A DNA stretch of 64,000 nucleotides from positions 15,818,001 through 15,882,000 of the forward strand of contig AP031358.1 of the NCBI GenBank assembly GCA_037833965.1, in the 5' to 3' direction. This document shows positions 52,345 through 62,085 of the stretch, piece after piece. How positions within the stretch are numbered: position 1 is the first letter of the stretch; each line of letters opens with the position of its first letter. The notes beneath the pieces were generated by a model. It had not been told where the DNA came from. It saw nothing but the letters and a program-made list of their open reading frames with translations, and ran no database searches. The DNA is from Marchantia polymorpha subsp. ruderalis. Taxonomy: Eukaryota; Streptophyta; Marchantiopsida; Marchantiales; Marchantiaceae. Both the position numbers and the translations under genes were made by a program.

Positions 52345-53100
52345 ATTGTCAAGCGTAGGACGAGGAGCAAGGTGGCCACTTGGGCCTCTAGGTGCCAAAC
52401 ATTGCAGGATAGGTATACTGCGCTCCGACAGCACCTGGCGATCACGCAGAGGCTACACCCAACCCTGCAACAACAGCGGGAGGATGTGGCGACGAAAGCC
52501 CAGGCAGATGCCGAGCTAATGCGGGCAAAGATCGAGTCGGAATTGCAGGAAGAGCGGAGACAAAACCGCATCTTAACAGAGGAGCTTGCGCGCCAGACGC
52601 GCGCATTAGAAGAAAGTCAAAGCACACGCAAGGAGGATGAGGAGTTGTTGCGCAACTTGCAATCCGAGTGCGCGGATTTGAGGGCGCAGCGCGCAGATGC
52701 GGAGATGCAGCTAGCAGAGGTGGAAGGCAGCAGCCGGACGCGAGAAGAGTTGGTGACGCGGGTGACTCACTGTCTAAAAGGATACGCCCATTGGGAGGTG
52801 GCGGCTCAAGAGAAGATCACACTCAGGGAGTTTGAGCTTCGGGCGGCGGCATTGACGGAGGGTGACAGTTAGAGTCGGCGGCGAGTAGCGAGGAAATTAG
52901 AAGCCTTCTTGTCGGGTGCGCGCGACACTATGGCGCACTTAGAGTCGGAAGTGACTGCAGTCTTTCGGCGACTGGGGTTGCGCAGCCGGTCGGAAGATTG
53001 GCAGGGTAGAGATAGGGTGCGAGGCAGTCCGGCGCGCAGGAGGCGCAGCACCGGATCTGCAGAGTGCAGTAGTGTAGTTTGGTTTCGTGCAGGAGTTTAG
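52345..53100 (+). pseudogene. U3p (type I), C-terminal half, one nonsense codon
   Basis: Resumes the copy at 32768-34018: RRRTRSK-like segment, coiled coil (SELQEERRQNRILTEELARQ), GYAHWEVAAQEKITLREF. A UAG at 52870-52872 replaces an Arg codon in DSRSRRR, and the basic tail then ends at 53100. Together with two stops in the first half, this copy is dead. Confidence 0.82.
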
Positions 53101-53144
53101 AGTAGCAGATAGTGTAGCGTAGTGTTAGTTAGGACCTTAGAGGG

Positions 53145-53173
53145 TATAAAGTAGTTCAAGGCGTTTTGCCTTG
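53145..53173 (+). promoter_or_regulatory. TATA box and R hairpin of the G0/G2 LTR
   Basis: TATAAAGTAG (53145-53154) followed by CAAGGCGTTTTGCCTTG (53157-53173). Confidence 0.65.
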
Positions 53174-54180
53174 GGACTCTTCCAGTTTCGGAAGTGCAGA
53201 TCATGAACTCGCTTTCTCAGCGTGTTTGTGCATTTGGTCCTGGCACCACGTAGAGGAGCTGCAGCATAGTGAAGTTACCGCATGTTGTAGCTGAAGGCCT
53301 TCGGCTGAATGTTCAGAGCTAGTATACCGGTTAGAAACTTGAGTAGTGCGGATCTGCACCTGCGGGTGATTTCTGATGCTCAGAGCCGGTTGCGAGTTAG
53401 AGACTTGAACAGTTCCCCCTTACTCCTGCGAGTGACATATCCTGATTGTACTCCTACGGGAAGTTTCCCCTGAATGCCAAAGTGAATTTTTGTTACTTCT
53501 TGTAAACCTTGGTTTGCAATTCAGGTTGTGTGTGTGTGTTACTTGATTGTGTCTCAGTTGAGTTCTCAGTCGGGCCTGTACTCTCTGCATTTGGTGTGAA
53601 TCGAGGGTGACGTCCACGGCGTATGAGGGACTTCGTTCCGAAGTGGGAAGTCCAGTCCGGGTTCCCTACGCTAGTTCCAGGCGGAAGGGCTGTAAAAGCC
53701 GGAGTGGGAGTCACTACCTGCAGAGCCTCTGAGTGAACTTTTGAGATACTTTCCCCCTGAAATCCGAAGCGGAGGTCCTGACCAACCTCTGAGTTGTGCT
53801 TTTCCAGTTTCAGGTGTGTGTGTGTGTGTTGAGTGACCTACGCTGCACTGTGCATCCTCCGAGCATCCTCTGAGTCGAGCATCCTCCGAGTGGCCTCCGA
53901 GTTGAGCACTGCAGTATTTCTGGGAGTGACAGTCGCCTGAGAATTCAAACTCTACATAAGTCTTTTAAACGTGACACTTTTTACTCTGTGTGTTGCCTCT
54001 GTCCCTGTGGGTTTGATCTTTTTACCACCATACTGAGAATTCAAACTCCTCAATAGTCTGTTAAATGTGACACTTTGTACCCTGTGTGTTCCTTTGTCCC
54101 TGTGGGTTCGACCTTTCTACCACTATATTGTAGTTTTAGCCTTTAGTGGGTTATTACATAAGAAGCCGACAACTTCTTTT

Positions 54181-54198
54181 TGGCGCCGCTGCCGGGGA
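54181..54198 (+). other. Primer binding site of G2
   Basis: TGGCGCCGCTGCCGGGGA, 22 bases after the LTR end at 54158. The spacer begins TAAGAAGCC, as beside the LTR-III at 5699, whereas G1 has TAAGGAGCC. Confidence 0.88.
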
Positions 54199-54242
54199 CA
54201 GTTGCATCAACACCGGGGTATGCGAGTAGCCATGCTCGGTGA

Positions 54243-55150
54243 ATGTCGACGGGAGCTAGTGGGAGCAACCTAAGTGCGAGAGCTGCCCGCAAGTTCCAAC
54301 GAGATTCAGAGAAGGCCGTGGAAGAGACACGGCGTCAAAACAAGAAGACACCAAAAAGAGTACCTAAGCCTAGTCCGGCCGACATCCTTGGAGAAGCTAC
54401 CCCCAGTGACTCGGAACCGAACTTGGTGCTTACAGTTCTACTAGATATCCCTTGCGCGGATCCTCCTCGTGATTTAGAACCGACCGCCCGAGAATCGTCG
54501 ACAAATACACTGATGGCGGACGGACAAGCCAATGCGCGGCTACCTCAGCCGATTATCAAGCATTCCTATCCGAAGTATAAAGGGAGTGGGGATGACTACG
54601 ATGCAGATTCCTACATCAAGCTGTTTGAGTCAGTGTCTATCGCTAACCGCAAGATTGCCGATGACGACCGACTACGGATTTTTCCAAGTCTTCTGCGGAA
54701 GAAGGCACGAAGTTGGTATAACCACGAGAGCACCGATCCGAATGGGTTGTTAACATGGGCTCAACTGAAGGAGAAGTTCCTTTGACGTTTCCGTGAGCTC
54801 GGCTACAACAGTCGGGTGTTGACGAAGTTGCGTAACCTGCAGCGGGAGAAGAAGGAGAGTCTGCGTGACTACACCGAGAGATTTCTGGACCTCCTTGACC
54901 GAATACCGAAAACAGGACCAGGGTCCTCCTTCTCGGTGCAGCAAGCTGTGGATTGGTATGTGACCGGCTTAGCCCGGGAGATGAAGACTTTCTGCCGACG
55001 CAGCAAGTGCGATACTATCGAAGACGTGATTGCATCGGCGGAAGCCTTCGAGACTTCCACTCTCAACCAAAGAGGGAGAGAGCGACGGGAATCGAAGGAG
55101 CGAAAACCAAAAGGAGGGCGAAGAAGACACAGAAGCGCGACACTCGCAAG
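54243..55150 (+). pseudogene. gag: G2 gag, truncated and interrupted
   Basis: Starts MSTGASGSNLS. The gag domain is clear (DRLRIFPSLLRKKARSWYNH, LRDYTERFLDLLDRIP), but a UGA at 54783-54785 replaces the Arg after KEKFL, probably from CGA. Compared with G1, roughly 900 bases are missing after the Arg/Lys-rich region, including all three zinc knuckles, and the frame changes there. It is more diverged from G1 than G0 is. Confidence 0.85.
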
Positions 55151-56203
55151 CACGGTCGGAAGGCCGACGACCAAAAAGGTAAGGGAGAAGAGAAGGCAAC
55201 CAGCAAGTCCGACTTGCGACCTGCACGGAAGCCTTCAGCTATGCGCGAAGCACCAGCAGTGCGGACCGATACATCGGTCGAGGATGAGCCAGTACGCGTG
55301 CTGAAGCGAGAGTATGCCCCGGATATCAGAGAAGAGGTAGCAAACTTGTTGAAAGAAGCGACCCACAACCAAAACGGAACAGAGCGGGAAGACTTGTCAA
55401 CACCCTTTGCTGCTCGGATGGTAGCAACTTTGGAACCACGCAGGACGTCGACTCCAAACCGACGCGTCCACTACGACTTAGTGGAAGATATCGGGAACCG
55501 GCAAGTGAACATCACGTTCAACCAGCTCCTGGAGGACAACAAGACGTATCGGAAGATGTTGATGCTTTCGTTACATCGCCCTCGGAAGCCGCGCGCAGCC
55601 AAAACCCCCCAGGTGTACCAAGTGGCCAGTGAAGACCAAGGACCTCCAGAGATCGATGTGGAAATAGAAGGGTGTTGTGTACGCAAGGTACCAGTAGACT
55701 CTAGATCAGGAGTCAACATAATGACGGAGGACACTGCGCGAGCTTTGGGGTTCAGTGACTTCGAACCTTCGAGGCGTGTGTTGAGGTTAGCGGATCAGAC
55801 GCGGAGGATGCCTGTAGGAATGCTGCGCAATATCCGAACAAACATCGGTGGTGCGGAGTTTCGGTTGAACTATATCATCCTGTAGCCCATGCTGAAGCAA
55901 GGCTATGACATCCTGCTCGGGCGACCGTGGCTGTATGGCGCACAAGTACGATGTGACTGGCGTAGGCATCGCCTTAAGTTCCCCCATCCTAAGGAGCCGA
56001 CCAAGACTATCACTGTGCCCTGGACCAAGGTCCAACATGAAGGGGAGACATCGTCGACTAGTGCGGGTTACACATCGGGGGTTAGCAGTGATTCGGCCGC
56101 CCGATCAGACTCCAGTGCCATTGAATCCGATTATTTTGTGGGATTCGTTGCCTGCTGTTCTGTAGAAGAGGAACCAGACGCTATTCAGCCGGAGGACAAA
56201 TAG
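55151..56203 (+). pseudogene. G2 protease region
   Basis: Linker (YAPDIREEVANLLKEA), then retropepsin: KVPVDSRSGVNIMTED, where the active-site triad DSG has become DSR, LADQTRRMPVGML, and LLGRPWL. A UAG at 55883-55885 replaces the Gln in IILQP. It ends at the conserved amber 56201-56203. Confidence 0.85.
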
Positions 56204-56209
56204 CAATTA
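56201..56209 (+). promoter_or_regulatory. Readthrough-type stop, UAG CAA UUA (G2)
   Basis: The protease/pol amber with CAA UUA after it, the exact sequence of the tobacco mosaic virus leaky stop. G0 and G1 have CUA in the third codon, which keeps the CAR YYA pattern. Confidence 0.72.
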
Positions 56210-57221
56210 ACGGTAGGACTGGGAAGGAGTGAGACGAGTCACACAGAGGGCATTGTCGACCCTAGTGACTGTCACGAAGTACAACTCAGTCCTGACAAGT
56301 ACTTGAAGGTATCAAGCACGGTGGAAGGAGACGAGCTAAGGGAGGTACATGCCTTTCTTCGCCACTACGTTGATGTCTTCGCCTGGAAGATAGAAGACAT
56401 GAAGGGGATACCTGCACGGTATGGAGAACACCGCATTGATTTACTGGATGAGGCAGTACCCATACGTCAACGCCAGTATCGCCTCAACCCAAAATACTCC
56501 TTGCTAGTTAAGGAGGAGATAGATAAGTATTTGAGCGCCGGTATTATTTACCCAGTGTTCAGCAGTGAATGGGTATCGCCGATTGTTATCGTACCAAAGA
56601 AGTTGACGGGTAAGATACGGGTGTGTCAGGATTTCAGAAAGTTGAATACAGCAACACGTAAGGATCACCACCCTCTACCGTTCACAGATGCCATTTTAGA
56701 CCATGTCGCGGGACATGAGTGCTATAGCTTCCTAGACGGGTTCTCAGGCTACAATTAGGTGTCTATCCGAGAACAGGACAAGGATAAGACAACATTCACA
56801 ACCGATTGGGGAACTTATGCGTATCACAAGATGCCCTTCGGTCTGTGCAATGCACCTGCCACCTTTCAGCGGATGATGACCAATATTTTTCAAGAGCAGC
56901 TGAGGAAGTTCCTAGAAATATTCATAGACGACTTCTGTGTCTTTGAAAAGCGGTCAGAACACGTAAGTCACCTGAAGCAGACCTTTGATAAATGTAGGGA
57001 GAGCAGTTTATCGTTGCACCCCGAGAAGTGTTTTTTCTTTATGACGAGTGGAATCTTGTTGGGCCATCGTGTTTCGTCAGACGACATTGCAGTGGACATC
57101 GAGAAGGTCAAGGTTATACTCGAGCTCGAGCCACCAACGAATCTGAGGGAGCTTCGAGCATTCCTGAGTCATGTGGGCTACTACCGAAGATTCATACACA
57201 TGTATGCGATCTTGGCGGCCG
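56204..57221 (+). pseudogene. pol: G2 pol, reverse transcriptase part
   Basis: In frame after the amber. KIEDMKGIPARYGEHRIDLL, VCQDFRKLN, FLDGFSGYN followed by UAG (56756-56758, from CAG), then FIDDFCVF and GHVGYYRRF-like sequence (SHVGYYRRFIHMY here). Cut by the LTR-II at 57222. RNase H and integrase are not in the window. Protein identity to G1 stays high although many codons differ at the third base. Confidence 0.9.
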
Positions 57222-58465
57222 TGTGGTACCCCACTTTTGGCAATTTTGAGGAAATTAAAACATTTTTGGAAAACTGTACCCTGGCAGCATTGTAAATAGC
57301 CTTCGGTACATCAAAACGGAGTGAATCCGGAAGATCGCGGGGATTCTCGAGGGATCTTGTAGAATCTGGGATTTGGGGTGCAGCAGTGAGGACAGGCACC
57401 ACCCTCCCTGCGAGCTCTGCAGTTAGGACCCCTACGACGCAAGGCGCAAAACCCGCCTTCGGAGGTTGCGTCCGCGGCTGTAGGGAAACCCTCCATAATT
57501 AGGTCAACCCTCAGGCGCCTTGACCAAGTTAGGGTCCCGTTGAAAAGAGCTCGACGCACTGATTCCAACGAGTCCAAGAACGCTTGGAACGGATGAGGAC
57601 TTAGGGAGTTATCACTATTGGAAGAAACGGAGGCGGTCGCCTACGGCGGAAAGAGTTCGCCATCGGCGCGAATTCCGCCTACGCGGAAGGGGGAATCAAG
57701 TTTTGTCCTATGCGCGGACGAAGGCGTTCACCTGTGCACAGGCGAAGTAGGGTTAGGGGAGGCGCGAAGTCCGCCTACGCACAGGCGCTCGCCTGTGCAC
57801 AGGCGCTTCGGCGTCGGCGGAAAATCCGCCTTGGGCCCTAGAAATGCGCCTTGTGAGGTAGAAAGTGTACGGCGCCTTCCGCGCCAGCGCAGCGCCGCGT
57901 ACGGCGGAAGAGCCGCCAGAGTAATCAAATCGGTACGGACCATGCGGACGGGACGGGTGGATGCGCTCTTGGACGGACGGAGTTGCGGCGGCGGAAGCGC
58001 CGACGAAGAGACAAGGAACGGACAGACTGGACGGAGACGGCTGACCACGGTCAACGCCTTCCGCGCCAGCGCAACGCCGCGCACGGAATTCGCCTGCGCA
58101 CAGGCGACCGCCTGTGCACAGGAGGATGAAGTTCCGTGCCGGCGGAGCATCCGCCGAGGCTCCTGCCTGCGCACAGGCAGGAGTTGAACTTTTGTCCGAC
58201 ATGCGGACACACGCGTCAAGGCAGAGGGGGATTGGCCGAGGGGCGGTACGAACAAGTGTACCGCGCAAGGCGGAAAACTCGCCTTCGGCGCTACGCCCCC
58301 ATGTCCGCGGGGCAATACGCTCGCGGAGTTCAAATCCGCCAATTCGAGCGTGAGAGTTTAATCGACGACGGCGGAACGTGAAGCCGCGCGTGAGAGTGAA
58401 GACCGTTCCAGCGTACAGCCGGCGCGGCCATCAAGTGAGACGTTCTTCACGAGCAAGAGCCGACC

Positions 58466-60065
58466 ATGACCTTCGACCGGGCGGCGGAGAACGTCCCATT
58501 CTTGAATTCGCGATTCCAATCTCTTGTGCGCGCTGCGCGCATCCATCTGCTGGCTGCTAAACATTCTCGACGTCGTCGCACAGGAGATTTCTTGTTGATT
58601 GAGGGAGAAGTGAATGCGCGTGATTTGGAATTGAGGGCGATTAGAGTTTGCCGAGAGAGAAAGAAGCTCGGGCGGTGCGGAAGTAGAATGAGCGGGCGAG
58701 CGAACCCCAGGAACGCAATGACGAGACCGAGCAGATTGCGGATGGTGCCACTTCGCCTACCACAGAACGGGCTGCGCGCTTTCGAGGAGCGCTTAATAGC
58801 AAGAAAGCTCGATTTCTTGCTATGGGGATGGAACTACATCTGTGCGAATATGGTGCGCGAGTGGCTAGAGCCACAGGGACCACCCTCGCGCGGATTGCGT
58901 CCGCATGTTGATCGGTGGACAGTCCAAGATTGGGCGCAGGCGTTGGGAAGATGTGCTGGCATGCCAGGGCATCTCCTTTTCGACAGTGAGAGCATCAAGG
59001 TGACCAAGCAGGAAGAGGCGCAATTTGTGGAGCTGTTCAAGACCGGGAGGTCTACCAAGAATGGGTACAGGACCCGTGATTACAAGGATCGATTTCGCCG
59101 GACTTTGTCCGCGGCGCTGATGCAATTACTGCAGCCGCACCGCGCCTGCTACATCACATTGTGGCAGGTCTCTTTTGTGGAGTGCGTCATCGAGGGAACT
59201 CCAATTCACTGGGCGAGCATCCTGCACAGGGTGATGCGACAGCACGCGTTTGAGGAGAAGGGGGGAACTCTAAACCATCTTTCTCCTTTCCTCATCAATT
59301 TTTATCGACAGCGGAATTGTTTGACAGCGGCGGAGCTTGAACATTTTCCGCCATTGTCCATCGACCATCCCGGGAAGTATGTGCGGGAGAATGAGGTCGA
59401 CACTGATGCAGAGGAGTCACCGACTTCTACCCCATCAAGGCGGAGGGACGAAGGGAGACACACTCCTGCAGCACGAGTGCCGCGGAAGCGGCGATGGAGG
59501 GAAGAGTCTGAAGAGGAGCAGCATCAAGAACCCTCTGCTCCCATTCGACCGCGGCCGCTGTGCGAGTCATACAGCCGGCCGAAGCAGAAGGCACGCAGAC
59601 TGGTGTTACCAGCCGACAGTGCGGACACGGCGACGATTGCGACGGAGAAAGGAAGTGCGTCGCCAGAGAAGCATGAGGAAGCGCGGACGACCGCAGGAGC
59701 AACGGGCCACGCTGCAACCTCGACGGGAGAGAGGCCGCCTACGGGCCAAGGGCCTCCGGAGTTACCTCGTGCGATGCGGACAGATGTTCCGTTTGCGCAC
59801 AGACGAGCCTCCGCGGACGGACGAGCCTCCGCGGACAGGCGATCACAAGTGGACGTGGATCTACGCTTACGCGTGGGAAGGAGCAGTCCGCCTGTGCACA
59901 GGCGCTCGCCCGTGCACAGGTCGCCTGTGCACAGGACACCTCCACACGTGCCGCCTGTGCACAGGCAAGAATCACCCCCGTTCCAACGTAGGAAGGGGAA
60001 GGAGCCGGCGGAAGAACCGCCTACGAGACACCGGCCCTCGGGGCCAGACCCTCCGGCGCACCACG
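58466..60065 (+). pseudogene. U3p (type II), first ~533 codons, cut by element D
   Basis: ATG at 58466 (MTFDRAAENVPF). The frame is open with no lesion through the basic extension, the helical domain (residues ~93-305) and half of the linker. It is then interrupted at 60065 in PPAHH, giving a stop three residues later inside D. It differs from the complete copy by few substitutions and by 63 extra bases (21 codons, in frame) at about 59903-59966, made of palindromic PVHR units. The rest of the gene is presumably on the far side of D. Confidence 0.87.
59890..59966. repeat. In-frame expansion of the GCCTGTGCACAGGC palindrome in U3p
   Basis: Two full palindromes (59890-59903, 59953-59966) and two partial ones between them. 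The copy at 17954-21028 has a single unit at this site. All are read as PVHR-like residues without breaking the frame. Confidence 0.85.
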
Positions 60066-61190
60066 TGTGAGCCAAACCTTCCCACCCTTCAGCGTTTGTA
60101 GTCCGGGTGGGGGTTCGAACTCCCATAATCTAACTTCTCTGATTGCAAGCCATGTACTCAAAGTGTATTCAGGACAATGAGATCATAAACACTTGCTCCT
60201 TCACAGACAAATTATCCAGAACTGAAAATAATAACCTTGCTGTCTACTATTTTCGCAAGAGCATCAGACAAGCTCTTTGTTACATAAAGATCTAACCCAA
60301 CTCTGGGTGACTTCCTCCATACTACAGCCGCTGTGGGCTTTCCTAGATACCAGTCCCACTCCCAATTCCTACTCAGAGTTCAATGTCGACTTCTCAGCTC
60401 CCACCTTCAGACCCCACCAGATTTCTCTCTCGGATTCAACTCTCACTTTTCAAGTTCAAATTCAGATCCCGACTGTCAGATTTCAGTCTCAGATTTCACT
60501 TCACTCACATCTCCCACTCTCAGGTCTTCCACTCAGATCTCAGCTCCCACTCACAGATTACACTTCAATCTCAGATCCCACTCTCAGGTCTTCCACTCTG
60601 ATCTCATCTCCCAGGCCGAGCACACCACTTCCGTCTCCACACACGCACACCACCAGCTCTCGCACACTGGTACACTACAAGCTCTCGCACACAAGGCCGA
60701 ACACACCACCAGGTCTCAGCTCCCACGCCGAACTCTCCACTTCGAAGTCCAAGGCCGAGACACCCACAGCCCGCCTGCATGCCCCACTCGCAATGATGGA
60801 CAGCTGCCTGCTCCCCCTGCGCGACTACACACCGCCGCCGCCGCCACACCTGTACATTCTACATCCTGACCACCCGATATCCGCCGGAGGGGATCTTCTT
60901 TCGCGCACCGCCGAAGGCATCCACCCGCAGAAGACGCACGACCACACCTTTGCTTATCCATAACAGTCACTCCCGACACCCATAACTCACAGACCCTAGC
61001 TCTGTTTCACAAGTTCGTGGGCTCGTTGGAACGATCAGGTCGAGCTCTTTCCAACGAGACCCTAACTGAGTCAAACCGTTACGAATTGCGAAAGTTATGC
61101 TGGTTTTACCCTTCGCCAAAGGCACACCGCCGAAGGCATGTTACCTGTTATCGCCGAAGGCGCCGGCACGAAGTTCGCGGACGGCGAGTT

Positions 61191-61280
61191 CTCCGGCCGC
61201 GAGTGCGCCGACTGCAAGTGTTCCGGCCGCGAGTGCGCCGACCGCGAGTGCTCCGGCCGCGAGTTCGCCGACCGCGATGT
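61191..61280. repeat. 30-base minisatellite, three units
   Basis: Unit like TCCGGCCGCGAGTGCGCCGA plus ten bases, at 61191-61220, 61221-61250 and 61251-61280, with a few mismatches. It lies in the spacer after the first stem-loop module. Confidence 0.8.
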
Positions 61281-61563
61281 CTTCCAGTTCGATGTCTTCC
61301 GGTCGGATGTTGTTCTACCCTATCCGCCGCTTCCGACGCTCATAACTCAGTGACGCCTTATCCGTTTTAAGAGTTCTTGGTCTCGTTGAAACGAGCGTCG
61401 CGAGCTCTTTCCAACAGGATCCTAATCAAATCAAACCGTTAACAAATGAAAAAGATATGCCGAGTTTACTGTTTCGCCGATGGCCCTTGCACGATGTTCA
61501 CCGGCTCAGAGTTCGCCGACCCCGAGTTCGCCGAAGGCCTGCTCGCAGTTGTCGCGAAGTCGT

Positions 61564-61640
61564 CCGCAGCCGGAGATGTTCGCAGCCGGAGACGTTCGCA
61601 GCCGGAGACGTCCGGAGCCGAAGACGTTCGCAGCCGGACT
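61564..61640. repeat. 15-base minisatellite, about five units
   Basis: Unit GTTCGCAGCCGGAGA with small changes, in the spacer after the second stem-loop module of the D LTR. Confidence 0.8.
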
Positions 61641-62085
61641 TGCCTCAACCCTTCCCATCAGTAACTTCCGACACTCACAACTCAGTGATTCCTCATCCGT
61701 TTGAAGAGTTCTTGGTCTCGTTGGAACGAGCGTTGCGAGCTCTTTCCAAGGAAACACTAACTGAGTCAAGGAGTCACACATTGAAAACGTTATGAGGGTT
61801 TCACTGTTTCGTCGAAGGCCTTTCCCTGAAGGAACTTCACCGAAGGCTCTTCGCCGGAGACCCTGCCCTGAAAGCCCCGTTCCGGACCTTTGCCTACTAG
61901 CTATTACACCAACTCCTAATCTTACAAAACTTCCAGAAAACTCCGAGCATAATTTTGCAAGAGCTTAAATCTAAAACTTTAACTCTCACAAGGTTAAAAA
62001 GACATGTGAGCACAGTTTTGTGCTCACATCATTGGCGACCATCAGGGGAAGATTCCAGAATCCTATCTCTGCAGGCTAGACAGCT

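Larger units (their letters stand above)
52345..54158 (+). mobile_element. LTR between G0 and G2, right part, chimeric end
   Basis: Continues 32304-34018 after G1. It holds the U3p C-terminus (to 53100), a TATA box at 53145, then R-U5 without genes. At 54033-54035 a type I ending (CCACCATACTG) is joined within the bases CTG to a second, type II/III-like ending (GAGAATTCAAACTCC...TTATTACA), so the last ~110 bases occur twice in two versions. It is followed by the PBS of G2, making this the 5' LTR of G2 as well. Confidence 0.88.
57222..60065 (+). mobile_element. LTR-II inserted in G2, truncated by element D
   Basis: Begins TGTGGTACCCC after GGCCG (57217-57221, the presumed left TSD). Leader 57222-58465 has no gene but holds a stem-loop module near 57535-57580, GCCTGTGCACAGGC palindromes and a GACC(A/G)CGGTCAACG unit. 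U3p then runs to 60065, where D starts. It is very close in sequence to the solo LTR at 16712-22038. The right half would lie beyond D, outside the window. Confidence 0.88.
60990..61810 (-). repeat. Three stem-loop modules in the D LTR
   Basis: Hairpins near 61020, 61379 and 61715 with the same core as in LTR-III (CTCGTTGGAACGA...GAGCTCTTTCCAACGAG, then CTAACTGAGTCAAACCG and a GAAAGTTATG-type ending). Spacing is about 340-360 bases. Confidence 0.8.
60066..62028 (-). mobile_element. LTR of element D (probably its 3' LTR)
   Basis: Plus-strand edges are TGTGAGCC and GCTCACA, an inverted terminal pair. The left edge cuts U3p cleanly (presumed TSD CCACG, 60061-60065). No gene is present. The U3 block at about 60880-61810 is homologous, in the same orientation, to the reversed LTR-III at 7055-8640, which supports minus-strand orientation and matches the pol at 62086. 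Also present: a CT-rich stretch with repeated CTCAGGTCTTCCACTC (60480-60610) and two minisatellites. A polypurine tract is not obvious between pol and the LTR, so the exact relation of this LTR to that pol is not certain. Confidence 0.65.

Noticed and set aside
60098..60120. tRNA gene, from a GGTTCGAA-like B box.
   Set aside because: No A box at the right distance and no cloverleaf visible. A similar GGTTCGA word is part of the U5 end of the other LTRs.
62034..62050. Primer binding site of a plus-strand element.
   Set aside because: The neighbouring pol and the module orientation of the LTR both point to the minus strand. Kept only as an open question.
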